Notes: generated from the letters alone by a model not told the origin. A stretch of 64,000 nucleotides of DNA from Culex pipiens pallens (GCF_016801865.2 NC_068938.1:219669827-219733826); one strand, 5' to 3'; counted from the first letter of the stretch, positions 44,384-57,214 are shown. Numbers and translations: made by a program.

Positions 44384-45485
44384 CTTTCAATGCATCCCAA
44401 AATTTTAAAATGGTTGAATGCATCCCAAAATTTTAAAATTGTTGAAAATACGTGCTTTTGTGCTTCTTCAATGTTGAGGTTGATCTGAAAATTAAAAAAA
44501 ATCCATTTCCAAATTTGAAGCTAAGTGCTCTTAAAACTGCCGTCCCTATTAAGGATCTGAAAGTTATCATTCCCGGTCAGCCACTTGGCGGCCATGTTTG
44601 TTTCAGAAATACATTATAATCTTGATTCAAATGTTTCAATCAGAAAATGATTTGTTTTATGTTGTCTGTAGAAGCATTTTACAGATCGTGATTAAATTTC
44701 AGTTTAAATTTACTATTTCTGGACCCTGAATTCAGAACCATCATTGACAGTCATAACCCCAGGAGCAGGGCTCTAAAAGGGATCGATCACTGATAGTGAT
44801 CGCACGATATTTGACACAGCTAGCCTATCAGCTGTCATTTTCCATTTGATCGTTGATAGAGAACTCAGAACGCCTATCATGAATTCAGTGCTAAGTGATC
44901 GCTCAAAAGAGGGCCGGTCGCATGAACGTTACACTCAGTGAGCTCACATGTATTTAAACCGAGAGATTGCCGATTTTGACTCTCAAAGAGTTACTCTGAC
45001 TTGACGGCTTGCCTTCTCTCTCTCTGCTGCTCACTGCTCTCTTTAATTTTCATTGCTTACTTGGATGAGATAAACAAAAACAAACCCATCCAGATTTTGC
45101 AAATAATATTATTATCAATAATATTATATTATTATAATACACCATATTCTTGATTTACACACAGAAAGGGGGGTGTTTAAATCGAGAATCGTTTAAAAAA
45201 AGAATGTCCGTGACTTAAATTGAGAATATGACTTAAATTAAGAATCTTTGGGAATTCGTAATTTGTCGGAGAATTTTCAAAATGTATCAATAGTATTTTG
45301 TTAAGTTATGATATAAAAACATTTTGCATGGTTTTGGAACACCTGGGATGTTCTAGTCCATCCGAAACATCCGGAAATTTTGTGCAACAGGCTAACCAAA
45401 GAAACAAGTTGAAACTTCAAAATTTTGTCAACGGATCCTACCCAGACGGCTTCAAGAGTGCGGTAGGCTACAGTGCATTGTTGTA
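44384..45485. other. Intergenic stretch with a small palindromic element
   Basis: A 23-bp unit with GAATGCATCCCAAAATTTTA is duplicated at 44387-44450. 44766-44914 is a loosely inverted repeat (CAGGGCTCTAAAAGGGATCG / CGCTCAAAAGAGGGCC) rich in GATCACTGATAGTGATC palindromes. 45298-45485 leads into the satellite. No gene is seen. Confidence 0.45.
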
Positions 45486-45960
45486 ACAACTTATTGGGAT
45501 GATCTGGGTCATCCAAGGACTCCCTGGAGTTAAGATCTGTGGGTCTACCGCCGTAACAAGCCAGAGGTCGACGGGTTTTTACCCCGGAACATATCCGCAT
45601 AGCTCCAGTGAGAATGGTAGACTACTTTGCTGATGTGTTGGGATATCCTGGGTCATCCAAGGACTCACTGAAGTTAAGATCTGTGGGTCTACCGCCGTAA
45701 CAAGCCAGAGGTCGACGGTTTTTGACCCCGGAACATATCCGCATAGCTTCAGTAAGTATGGTAGACTACTTTGCTGATGTGTTGTGATGTCCTGGGTCAT
45801 CTAAGGACTCCCTGGAGTTAAGATCTGTGGGTCTACCACCGTAACAAGCCAGAGGTCGACAGTTTTTTACTCCGGAACATACCCGCATAGCTTCAGTGAG
45901 TATTGTAGACTAATTTGCTGATATGTTGAGATGTTCTGGGTCATCCAAGGACTCTTCTGG
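45486..45960 (+). repeat. 144-bp satellite, first array (about 3.3 units)
   Basis: The marker ATCCAAGGACTC recurs at 45511, 45655, 45799 (one change) and 45943, an exact 144-bp period. Each unit includes AGATCTGTGGGTCTACCGCC, AACAAGCCAGAGGTCGAC and CCGGAACATATCCGC. Units differ by a few percent. Confidence 0.95.
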
Positions 45961-45974
45961 AGATATGATAGACC

Positions 45975-46716
45975 ACCAGATCTTAACTCCAAGGAGTCCT
46001 TGGATGACCCAAGTCAGCCCAACACATCAGCAAAGTAGTCTACCATACTCACTGGGTATGTTCCGGGTAAAAAACCGTCGACCTCTGGCTTGTTACAGCG
46101 GTAGACCCACAGATCTTAACTTCAGTGAGTCCTTGGATAACCCAGGACATCCCAACTCATCAGAAAAGTAGTCTACAATACTCACTGAAGCTATGCGGAT
46201 ATGTTCCGGGGTCAAAAACCGTCGACCTCTGACTTGTTACGGCGGTAGACCCTAAGATCTTAACTCCAGTGAGTCCTTGGATGACCCAGGAAATCCAAAC
46301 TCATCAGAAAAGTAGTCTACAATACTCACTGAAGCTTTGTGGATATGTTCCGGGGTCAAAAACCATCGACCTCTGGCTTGTTACGGCGGTAGACCCACAG
46401 ATCTTAACTTCAGTGAGTCCTTGGATGACCCAGGACATCCCAACTCATCAGCAAAGTAGTCTACAATACTCACTGAAACTTTGTGGATATGTTTCGGGGT
46501 CAAAAACCTTCGACCTCTGGCTTGTTACGGCGGTAGACCCACAGATCTTAACTTTAGTGAGTCCTTGGATGACCCAGGACATCCCAACTCATCAGAAAAG
46601 TAGTCTACAATACTCACTGTAGCTATGCGGATATGTTCCGGGGTCAAAACCCGTCGACCTCTGGCTTGTTACGGCGGTAGACCCACAGATCTTAACTTCA
46701 GGGAGTCCTTGGATTT
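45975..46716 (-). repeat. 144-bp satellite, second array in opposite orientation (about 5 units)
   Basis: Marker TTGGAT(G/A)ACCCA at 46000, 46133, 46277, 46421 and 46565 and a last partial unit at 46709. Spacing is 144 bp except the first interval, which is 11 bp short. The array is the reverse complement of 45486-45960, and the switch point lies at about 45961-45975. One reading frame stays open through several units because 144 is 48 codons. Confidence 0.95.
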
Positions 46717-49084
46717 GTTTTGTAATTTTCGTCGAGGGGGGGGAGGGGTCTGACATTTAAAAAAAATGGCCACGTGGTTTATGGATAGTCCCTAGGCGCG
46801 CGGATAATTTCCAATTCGAGCAAAAAAAAAATCAAACTCAAAACCGAGCTCAAAATTCAAAAAAATCTGCCTTCGATTATCCGCCGGGCACTCGACTAGC
46901 AACAGTCAGTGATAGAGAAAAAGAGCTGTGGATTGATAGCTATCATTGCAAAATTGATCGAAATTCCGATCAAATATCAAACGAACTAGTGATACGCGAA
47001 TGAATTTCGGGAGAGAGTCAATTGAGCGTTTGAGTGACTTTGTGTGGCGCTCATTCATTCGTGTGTGTTTGAGCGAAAGCAGAATGTCTAGGTCAGGCAG
47101 ACGTAGCGAAAATGAGAGAAGAACTCAATCAACTGTCAGAAAAAAATGTCGATCCATCACAACCCCTGCCCAGGAGTGAACTAAAAGAACTAAAAAAAGT
47201 ACCAAATTCCTGAATTCTAGGAATTTTGCCTCCTTTCCATATTTAGTAATCCAAAAACCCCAATTTGTAAATTAAGAAAGGAGGCAACATTCCCAGAATT
47301 TAGGAATTTGGTACTTTTTTATTACAGTGTACGACCTTAAGACTATATTCCCAATTCGCTCCATTGGATATAACAGTCCAGTTGCAGAAATGTCTGAAAT
47401 ACAAAAATGAGCTATATTTCTTGCAACCACTTAGCGCAAATCTCATGTAAATTCAAGCAAAATGTATCGTTCTTTATGCAGATTTGATGGAAGTGTGAAA
47501 CTATGACAACGCTTCCAGTCAGAGTGGAGAGAAAAAAGTCCCATCCGCGTCGACCAGACATTTGAAGAGTTGAGTTGCAAACCGGACGCCAGAAATAGAA
47601 CTCCACGAATGGTGGGGATAATCCAAACCACGCTTTCCCGAACACGATGTAGGGGGAGGGGAAAAACTGTTTTCCGCACAAACAATTTCCGGGAGATGCT
47701 GGGCTTGCTGGTTGTTAGTTTGTCTCATTTATCAACTAATCTATTCGAGCTCAGGACACTCGGAATCCAACCGGAATGGTTTCTTTCCACGCAAATAATG
47801 AATGGAAAATTTTAAATGGAATTGGCGCGATTCATGACAACTTTGCGCGCCTTCCGAGAACCTGCGGTGTTGGCGTTGACGGAATTGCTTTTCGGACTGT
47901 AATTAAGCTGAATGGTATTTACGGGTGAGGGAGGAAGCTGTGATTGTTTTGCGATTAAATCTTTTAGGATTATGCATTCGAGTGAATGATAGATTCCATC
48001 GGGGCACTCGAGTCGAGGCAATTAGCATGATTTATTTGACAGTTCGTGCATCGCCGTGCAATTCATCTTACGGTTGTCAATTGGTTCAGTGTCAAGTGCA
48101 AGCAACCGAGTGCAGCTTGCCAACCGTGCGAAATAGAATTACAATCTGCTATTGTGTTCCACTCTCCCGCGGGGCACCACTTATTAAATCGTAATGAATT
48201 ATTCACCTGCGCAAGTGTTTGCTGTGTTGCTTAACGACGACACTTCGCTCATTTGCTGCTGGGGTGTTAAGACTGAACTTCAACCAAATCACCTCGACAT
48301 TCGCACAATTACATATCTCATCTGTGGCGCGAGCAGTCAATGAGTTTTGCGAGATGCCCGAAGGGGGTTCGACTTTGAACTTTTGAACACGTTGTTGAGC
48401 AGTTCAGAGCTTGAATTTCAGTGACCCCAGACTAACCTTGTTTTCTTTGAAGACCCTCAATTGCCGACGAGATTGCACCGGACCATGCAACTCCATTCCC
48501 ACCGGCTATCAAAACTAAGTGAAATGGCCTTTCGATTTCGCTTTCAATCTGGGAAGCCCCCCACCTCGGCGGGTCAAATTCAATTAAGTTGTACGGCTTT
48601 CAATGTGGGAATGCGCACCCCCAAGCACTTAATTGTGGCGGCTCTCTCGGCCCTATAAAATGCATCATTTCGCATGCAAAGCGATCGTAATTAGATTCAC
48701 CTTATGAAATCTATGGCCAGACCAGTTGGAACCACTTCCACCCACGAACGCTGCCGAGGGAGTTTGTGGGTAGAAAACCAACGATTTCATCCCATGACCT
48801 GTTATCGGAGCGGGAAAATGATGAAATTTCGTTGCATAATGTGAGCGTGGGCGGCGAAAATTATAGAATGGCACGATGATGACCAAACAGCTTTAGTTTT
48901 CGATGAAATAATCTAGAGAACGATAGAAATGAAGTGAGTTATAGCAAAGTTTGTAATGGTGATGTTCTTAAAATCAATTTGAACCATAATAGTTTTAAAT
49001 CTTTCTTTTAGTGATTATAACCAAAAAATTAAAACATGTTATCTATCAATAGTCCTAAATTTATTATAAATTTTTAAGTGTTAA
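46717..49084. other. Intergenic block: repeat ends, then unique DNA
   Basis: 46765-46795 is one end of the 9808-9938 MITE family. 46985-47115 is the inverse match to 4185-4290. 47192-47320 is a small MITE (AAAGTACCAAATTCCTGAAT / AATTTAGGAATTTGGTACTTT). 47330-48920 is moderately GC-rich and unique with no supported gene; it could hold the missing first exon or promoter of the lipase. Confidence 0.45.
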
Positions 49085-49389
49085 AAAGCGAATCCTTTAA
49101 TATTGAATGTTTGGCCCTTTTGAAATGTTAGTCTCAATTTAAAAAAAATATATATATTGTTTTTGAAAAGATCGGAAAATTTTACGAATGTTTCATGTTT
49201 TAACATTGAAAATCGGACCATTAGTTGCTGAGATATCGACATTGATCAAAAGTGTTAACTAACAAGTTATCGTACCCAATAAATGAACAAATTACAATTA
49301 CAATTCCAGAGTTTTTTTTAAAGGACCAATAAACTATTGTCTTTTATATATAGAGAACAGAACACTGATGAAGTCTGCAAGTAGTAGAC

Positions 49390-51294
49390 CAGGCCTGCCC
49401 AACGTCCGGCCCGCGGGCCGGATCCGGCCCGTGAAACCATTTCATCCGGCCCGCGACGGCTTTTTTAAATATTTCTATGACCGGCCCTTAAGGCTGTTCA
49501 TGATGTATTAAATAAATAAAATTATTGTCTGAATAAAAAAAATAAGCTTGAGATCTAATTTCATGTTTGAATTTAATTCTTATAATTTTTATATTGATAT
49601 TTTTTAGCTGAAAAAATTGTGCAGGATAACAAAATTATCCACTTCGTAAAAAAGTGCAATTTATGAAAAAACTTGGATTGTTGTCTTAAAATTTATTATT
49701 TAAAATATTGAAAAATGTAACAAAAACTTTAAAAACTTGCAACGATCATTGAAATTTGAATGTTTCTTTTTTTTTAATATGTCGAGGTATTAAATTGAAA
49801 TCGTCAAAAACAATATCTATACACAGCAATTCCCCACGAAAACAGCATGATTCGAAAAAAAAGTTCTCCGATCGGGCTCAAAATTTTTCTGGGGGTTCCT
49901 TGGTCGAAATAATTAGACCCGTATTTTTTTGTTTGGCCATTAGGGTGACCAACGCCGTGTTAGGGTGGTCCGAAAAATGGCAATTTTCGCCATTTTTCGT
50001 AAAAACTACTTTTTTTCAAAAAATCATTGCGTATTTCAATTACGAAAATTTTGGTACCCTAACATGTATAGGTCATCGCTGAAATTTTTAAGTTATCGCA
50101 GTTTTAGTGAAAAAAGTCGATTTTTTCCCGTTTTCGTCATTTTCCCATTTTTGCGCGTGGCGCGTCGAAAACCCCAGTTTTTATTTTCAAAAAATCGTAT
50201 CTCAGAGTATCGAAAACATAACTTCACCATTTTTTGATATGTTATGTGAAATTTTCCGAGGAATCTGATAAAAATATTTTCAGACATAGGCTCTTTGGTC
50301 CCGAGACCTTCAAAACAGCATTTTAAGTTTTCATACGACCTTTTCAAATGTTAAGCTAGATTTTTGAAACTTCTTACTATTTTTCCCAAATCACCTTTCT
50401 TTTGCGTCTAAGACAGCTAAAATCGGATGAAATGGCGCGGAGATATGATTTTTTGAAAAAAGTGGTTTTTGCGAAAAATGACGAAAATTGCCATTTTTCG
50501 GACCACCCTAACACGGCGTAGGTCATCCTTATGGCCAAACAAAAAAAAATACGGGTCTTATTATTTCGACCAAAATATTTTTTTTCGAATCATGCTGTTT
50601 TCGTGGGGAATCGCTGTACAATTTTAAACAAGCAAAAATTAAAATAAATCAAATAATAGTAGTTTATGCAACAAGTTGCAAAAAGAGGATTTTTTCAGCA
50701 CGAGTCGTACATTTATCCAACGAGGTTCACCGAGTTGGATAAATACGACGAGTGCTGAAAAAATTAAGTTTTGCAACAAGTTCCATACAACATTTTTTGC
50801 AATTCCGAAAAACCCATTGAGTGAAATTTCAAGTCAAATTTTCAAGTATGTTGTCGATAAATCGTTTAAATCAAAAAAAATGTTGAAAAGTGTTACTTTT
50901 CGAAACAAGTGCTTGTCCATTTCAGTGCTGAAAAGTAGAACTTTTCAGCATTTATTTTGAAAAGTGTTGCTATTCGATTCTGTTATTTTTGGTACAGAAA
51001 AGTAGGCTATTTCGTCGTTCAAGAATGACAGGAAAAGTAAGTTGTTTCGCGACGGAATTGCAAAAACACATTTTTGAATGTTATTATGTTTTTCATTCTT
51101 AAAATCAAGGTATATGTATCATATTTGCAACACTAGTTCTTTTATGTATTTGCTTTAAAAGAGAACCCAATCATAAGAAAATTGAAAAAAAAATGTGTTT
51201 ACTTTTTCAACTTTTATCAAATATTAATTCCGGCCCGCTACTGCTTCAGCAAAATCAGATCTGGCCCGCAGGGCCAAAAGGTTGGGCACCCCTG
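49390..51294. mobile_element. Non-autonomous hAT element, 1905 bp
   Basis: Starts CAGGCCTGCCCAACGTCCGG and ends GGTTGGGCACCCCTG, with perfect 8-bp TSD TAGTAGAC at 49382-49389 and 51295-51302. No transposase frame. It includes a nested element at 49824-50616 and, at 50657-50890, a block also found at 8199-8400. A truncated right end is at 7189-7298. Confidence 0.95.
49824..50616. mobile_element. Nested inverted-repeat element with TSD TACA
   Basis: Ends CAGCAATTCCCCACGAAAAC and GTTTTCGTGGGGAATCGCTG, flanked by TACA at 49820-49823 and 50617-50620. Inverted arms of at least 170 bp include TTTGGCCATTAGG and GGGTGGTCCGAAAAATGGCA blocks. 4-bp TSD MITEs are a known mosquito class; the superfamily is not assigned. 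Confidence 0.92.
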
Positions 51295-52115
51295 TAGTAG
51301 ACGAAATACGTATCTGTCAAGATATTAAAATATATAGCGGAATTAAAAGGAACAACTCGTCTCTTTGTATTCATAGTAATGCATTCTGCTAAAACGCTCA
51401 ACCAAACCACAAGTCTTTTATATGTTTATAGGACCTGATAAAAAAAAACTCTAGATTACATTAGAAAGTGGGTTGTTTGGGTGAGACTTAGAAAACATCA
51501 ATGTTCCAGTTTTTGAATCTTTGCATGGCAATATCTCAGCAACTAAAGGTTGTATCAACAAAATTCAAAATAGCAAAATATAGAGAATTTTCTCAGCTTT
51601 TCAAAAATATTTCATCAAAATTTCACTAAAGTACTTTTTGATTGCAAATTTGATTTAACATCGAAAAATGAAGTTGAAAAATTTTTGCGACCAATATTTC
51701 GATTTTTTTTAAATCAGTTTGATTCAAAAATTTATAACTCAGTCAAAGAAATTTTTGAAAAGTTGGCATTTGATGTTTAGGGGACATATCACTAAATAAA
51801 AAAATAAAAAAAGAGTTTTTTTGCAAATCAAGTTTTAGTGACAAAAAGTGAAATTAAAAATCATAAAAAAAATTTACCGTATATCATTTTTATTTTCAGT
51901 GTAGTCCTTATTTACAACTACAACTTTGCCGAAGACACCAAATTGATCAATAAATTCCTTCAAAAGATATATATTTTTGAATTTTCACAAATCATTTTTG
52001 TATGGACAGCTGCCAAATTTGTAAAAAAATTATATGGACAAACTATTGATGCAAAATGGCTTCGTTGGACATACCGTAGGCACCAAAAAAATTTCAGCCG
52101 GATTAAAAAATACAA

Positions 52116-53451
52116 AAAATGCAATGACCGAAATCTCATAGAATTGCTCAGATGGTTTTACAACCAGCAAATCTTGAATGCATACCAAAATTGGTACTGG
52201 TTGAGAACTTGATTGGAATTTCAACTATGAAGAAAAAGGTTGGTTTATACTTCAACCAAACAACAATCATAAAAAAGCCATTTAATCAAAACCACAAAAA
52301 ACCAAGTTCAGTTTTATGTAGCAATAAAGCATTTCTACTGATAAAATCCTGCAAAATAAGTTATGAAAAGTCACCTTCGAAACTGCAAATTTCTTCACAA
52401 TTGTCGTAAAAATAGATTTATCACTGCAATTCTAACGTTCTTTTTGGCATTGATTTCACGGCTACTACCGCACACCATTTAGGCTCACAAAAACAATTTA
52501 CATCACACCCGTGGGCCAGGCCAAACGTTCTGCTCGTAAATTATCATCTAATCATCGTGTGTGTTCGTCATCGAAAGCTCCGGCAGCAGCACAGTGGGCA
52601 AAAATCGAGACGTTATGCATTTGGTCGTAACCCGGGGGGTGGTGGCGTTAGAGTTGCACAACCCAGAGGTAACGACGTCAGAAGAAGAAAATAAAACACA
52701 CACACACAAAACATTAATGCACTTAGATGATGGCCAGAGGTGTGTGGCGCAGGTGGATGGCGCCGGGTGCTGGTCGTGTTGTGGTTTTGATTATGAGCTT
52801 ATTTGACGATGTTTTTTCGATGGCACGAAAACGATGTTTTGAGTGGCATTCTGCACGAAGTGGGTGTTGTTCTGTAGAACAGAGTCCACTGAGACTAATT
52901 TTGCGTGTGATTTATCTAGTTTAGAAGATGATATAATATCTATTGGGAATATTGTATGAACATGCATAATCTTTATATATTTTTTACAAATCACTACAGT
53001 CACTCCAAATTTGGTTAATAAAAATAAAATAATAAAATATTTTTAATCCTCCCCAAAAATGCTAAAAATGCATTTTGGATTGTTTCCAGTTGATTAGATT
53101 TCTATTTTCATTAAGAGATTTTCAAAACAAGTCCACGTGGTTTATGGATGATCCCTTACCAAAATACCGTATTTCAATCGAAGCGAATTATTGTACGCAT
53201 TTGCATTTGCACTTTATTAAAGGTTATTTTTTTTGTAGAGTACTAAAATTTTCTCAATATATCGTATTTTTAGAAAATACCCAAATTTTCATAATTCGCA
53301 AAATAACAAATCAAACGAAATGTTGTATACATTTTTACTATATTAATTTTTCTTTTACAAAATAATAAAATTTTCCCTAATTTTTTTTTAAATACAAGAA
53401 TTAGAGTCTTTAGGTAAAAATAATGTTATTTGTTAAAATAAAAAAAAATTA
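52116..53451. other. Intergenic stretch
   Basis: 52430-52930 looks unique, with a CACACACACA run near 52700; no gene is supported. 53127-53152 is a MITE end (CCACGTGGTTTATGGATG), followed by decayed TTCGCAA-type repeats. Confidence 0.4.
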
Positions 53452-53608
53452 AAAAATAAAACGAAAATGAATAAAAGGTTTTCCTAAGTTCAATATCCAT
53501 ATTGCATATTGAGTATTTTCGTAAGATCAAAAAAAATAAAACGAAAATGTATACACAGTTTTCCTAAGTTCAATATCCATATTGCATATTGAGTATTTTC
53601 GTAAGATT
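53452..53608 (+). repeat. Tandem duplication of a 78-bp unit
   Basis: A unit with AAACGAAAATG and CCTAAGTTCAATATCCATAT through GAGTATTTTCGTAAGAT is present twice back to back. An internal ATATCCATATTGCATATTGA is partly palindromic. Confidence 0.8.
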
Positions 53609-53715
53609 ACGTAATTTTAGGAAAATTTTATCATTACATAAAAACTCTTATAAAATTAAAATGCACGTAACATTTCGCTTCGTTTGATACCCACATTGCA
53701 AATTATGGAAATTTT

Positions 53716-54126
53716 AGTACATCGATTATTCGAAAGCCTTAGCAAAATATCACTTCGGATAATCGAATCACATTTTTTTTTTTTCTGTTGTCTTATTTTT
53801 GATTGTCGAACTTAAGCCCCTAAACTACTCTTAAGTGCTTTAGAATTTTTATATCCAGATAGTGGTCAGAATGGCGGGGACGAAAAATTTAATTTTATTT
53901 AGTTTAATTGGCAATCATTGAAGGGTTGATTTGACTATAATGGAGTCACAGAACTCGAATTTAAAGTTAAAAACAGAAAATTAAAAAAAACGAAAAAAAA
54001 TTTTGTTCATGTTTCGATAATCCGAAGTCCCATACAAAACATTGGATTTTCGAACTTCGGATAATCTTTACTTCGGATAATCTTTACTTCGGATAATCTT
54101 TACTTCGGATAATCGAGTCTGGACTG
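53716..54126. mobile_element. Larger relative of the CAGTCCAGA mariner-type MITE
   Basis: Left end is decayed (ATCGATTATTCGAAAG); right end CTTCGGATAATCGAGTCTGGACTG is followed by TA. At 54054-54108 an 18-bp unit, CTTCGGATAATCTTTA, is repeated three times, a local tandem expansion of the subterminal motif. Confidence 0.65.
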
Positions 54127-55429
54127 TATTTACAAAACACGGTAATTTAGGTGTTGATATTTGAGAAGGCGTAATTGGGCTGAATTTCTTTGAGCAGATC
54201 AAACTCCAATTGTTGTGGTAGATCAGCTAAAACTATGTTTATTTTATTAGATTTGGGTAATTCAATTTGTTTGGTAAACTTACAATTATTCAGTTTTAAA
54301 CTGCCTTTTAATAAATCTCAATTGGCCTCGGCTTCCCGGATCATCTTTTAGTTTTCTTCTTTTTCGGTTACTTTGTGTTGTTCTAATACATTTCTTCACA
54401 GTTGGCAAATGAATCTAGTACTAATAGCTGGTTGCTAAAGTTTTATAACCACTTAGCCTCCAGAGATAAACAAACTCGTGATTCTCGTCGCAACATAGGA
54501 AAATTTGATTTTTGCAAAAAAAATAAGGGCGCTGCTAATATTTTTCAAAGTTTACATTCATTATATTTAATCAATATTTTAATATTTATTCAAAAAACTG
54601 ATTTTTTTAAATGACAATAGAAGTGAAATCAACCGAAAACAATCTAAAACGCATTTTTCTGCATTGATAATCATATTTGGCATGTTTGAGCTGGATTAAA
54701 AATATTTAGATTTTTTTTGAAATTCCAATGTGCAGCACCCGCAAAAACTTTTTTTTGCAAAAAAATAAATTGTCGTCAATACATAGGTATTTTGAAAACT
54801 AATGATTGCAAAACAACTGGACAGGTGTATAATGCATTTTAAACACTCCCAAACCCATTCCCCCCCTCCCCCCCCAGAGTCGAGGGATATAAACTCCAAA
54901 GAATATTTGTAACGGCCTAAGGTGAAATGTTATTTTGTTGTTGGTATCCATATTGTAAATTATTAAAATATATGTTCGAAAAAATATGCTTTTTGTGAAA
55001 ATTTAAGTAGTTAACGAAAAAACACTAAAGAAAGTGAAAAAGCATACCAAATTTCGCATGGTTTGATACCCATTTTGGAAATTATGAAAATTTAAGTATT
55101 TTTAAACATATTCGGCATTTTTACAAAAAGATTTAAGTATTTATACTTTGATATTTTATAGCCGAAAGAATGATCGGAATAAAGATAACGATATCGATAG
55201 GTTATTATTATCGTCCTGACGATAACGTTAACCATTATCGTTTTCGTTAGACACTAATATCATCGAAAATAATGTTATCCATTGGTATCGACCAATTGTT
55301 AGAAGACACATTTATTGTATATTATGAAGAAATGAAAGTAAACTGTGTTCATTTTTCAAGCAATGTTCAATGTTCCTTTCAAAGCACTTGACATATTAAG
55401 CAGGGTACAAACAACAATCCCTTCCAAGA
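54127..55429. repeat. AT-rich stretch with MITE remnants
   Basis: 54675-54925 is an end of the TTAGGC family (ending AACGGCCTAAGG). 54950-55160 and 55180-55290 are TTCGCAA-type and ATCGATAACG-type repeats related to 32857-34040. No gene is seen. Confidence 0.5.
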
Positions 55430-57060
55430 AATTGAGCAAAATGTTTAATTAATTTCCTCATACCTGCCATTAAACCGGGATGGATTTCCAAGATTGAACT
55501 GACCCACAATTCAAGGCTGCGATCTCTTTATGACAGTAATTCATGTGTTATTCAATATCCGCACTCCGCGTGTGTAATCAAGCCGGGTCAAAATCAATGG
55601 AAATTGCCACCTTTGTTGGATGAAACTCATGCAATTGGACCAAGCCGCTCCCGCAACCTGCTGATTACTCACGATCAAGTTTATCCCCCAGGAATCACCT
55701 TTTCACGGATTTGTTTTCTTCCTACGCCGTCTCATGCCTATAGTTTTTAATTAGCATTCCAACTTGACCTTCCAGAGCGAGTCGAGTGATTCATTCTGTC
55801 ATTCAGTCTGTGGCGTATTTTAACTTCTATCGTTATACTCAATCTCTGCCACCAGCATTCTGGCCTTACTTGATTTGCTGTTTTTTTGCACCTTAGACAG
55901 CATCACGGCAGTAAATCCAAAAATTCGCCACACCTTCGCTGGCAAATCGTCGTCGCTTTTTTTTGGCAGTTTAAACACTTAGTTTGGGTGCTCAAACATG
56001 TACAGGAAAATGGCAATTCCATCCGTTTGCTTTGCATATATGTGTACTGACTATTAAACGCTGCCGCGAATCAGCCGCAGTAGTTGAGGTCAGGGTATTC
56101 AGGCTGAATTCCACGCCAACCGTTCCGAGTCTATGTTACGTTTCACAACTTGTCCTACAGCTCGGTTTGTACCAGTGACACAAACACGACGTGCACCAGT
56201 TAGAACTCGAAAGAATCTCTGCAAAGAGCTTGAAGCACGACTGCTTGGTACTTGCAAGGACGAGTGCGGCATTTGAAGACTGACGGTGCTATGCATTGAT
56301 CAACTCACAATCAATTAACGGTGACGAGACGACGACTTCGCCTTCTCACATTCATCAGCCCCACTCCGGATCAAGACATTTTCTGCGTCTGCACTTATGT
56401 GGGTTTCCGCAAAAGGTTAACCGCGATGCCAATTGAGTCAATCGACGTTCTTCCAATTGCATCAACAAAGCACCAGCTGTTTGAGCATATTGCTGAAGAG
56501 TCAACTCGTGACGATCCGCGTTCATTATTGCATCTGAGGTTTATGTGGCGAAACATATCGAATCCGCAAGGTTGGAGGATTGTCCACGAAGAAGCCGCCC
56601 CTGTGAGAATTCTTTGCCTCTGCTGTGAATGTCGAAACGTTCCGTAACGGGTTTCTGGCTGGGCTGGAGCTTGGGCGGCCGGCCAAACCGGTTGGACAAG
56701 CAGATGATTCCAGCCAGCATAAGCTTGCGATTGGGTGCTAATGCAGATATACCAACGGAGAGAATGAGAAGCGCATCTTTTTCAATTTATTCAGCTGTAA
56801 AGATTGATTCGATGCATTTACTGGTCACGAGAATGGACCGTGGAACGTGAAGCTAAACAATTCTTATGTTTGATGGAAACAGATGTCACTGCTTGATAAT
56901 GTGTTTAGTAGGACGCATGGTTCAACAACTGATGTCACTGACTGATTCGAGCTGACTTATGTACAATCTAGCGTTTAGAAGGGAAAGATATTCCATTCAC
57001 TTTATGCTACGATGCAAGTCATAATGTTGCAACATAAATTTGTCCGCATCTAATCAACTT
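55430..57060. other. Unique GC-richer block, no supported gene
   Basis: Balanced composition and no repeat relatives in the window. Open frames (108 codons at 56321-56647 plus; 65 at 56099-56296 minus) lack domains, signal peptides and splice partners. It could contain a promoter or untranslated exons. Confidence 0.35.
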
Positions 57061-57214
57061 CTTATGCCAAACAAACAAAACATCTCTCATTTTTTTATAT
57101 AATTGCAGCAATAATGGAATCATTCCAACTGTTTTTTATTTTGCATATTTTTCCAAAAAATACAGAAATTTTAAAAATCAATGATTAATTTATTCAATTT
57201 AATTTCAATATGTC

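Larger units (their letters stand above)
49306..51454. mobile_element. MITE of the 26887-27036 family, split by a hAT element
   Basis: Left end CCAGAGTTTTTTTTAAAGGACC, with AATAAAC next; right end GTTTATAGGACCTGATAAAA followed by ACTCTAG. The two ends belong together but are 2.1 kb apart because of the hAT element inside. Confidence 0.65.
49085..52115 (+). repeat. Copy of the 290-1216 repeat region, split by nested elements
   Basis: 49085-49240 matches 285-420 (AATATTGAATGTTTGG..GCTGAGATATCGACATT) and 51460-52115 matches 421-1216, resuming with ATTAGAAAGTGGGTTGTTTG. Between them lie about 2.2 kb of other elements. Confidence 0.85.

Noticed and set aside
54054..54110. Short regularly spaced repeats resembling a CRISPR array
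   Set aside because: The units abut without spacers and derive from a transposon end; the genome is eukaryotic.
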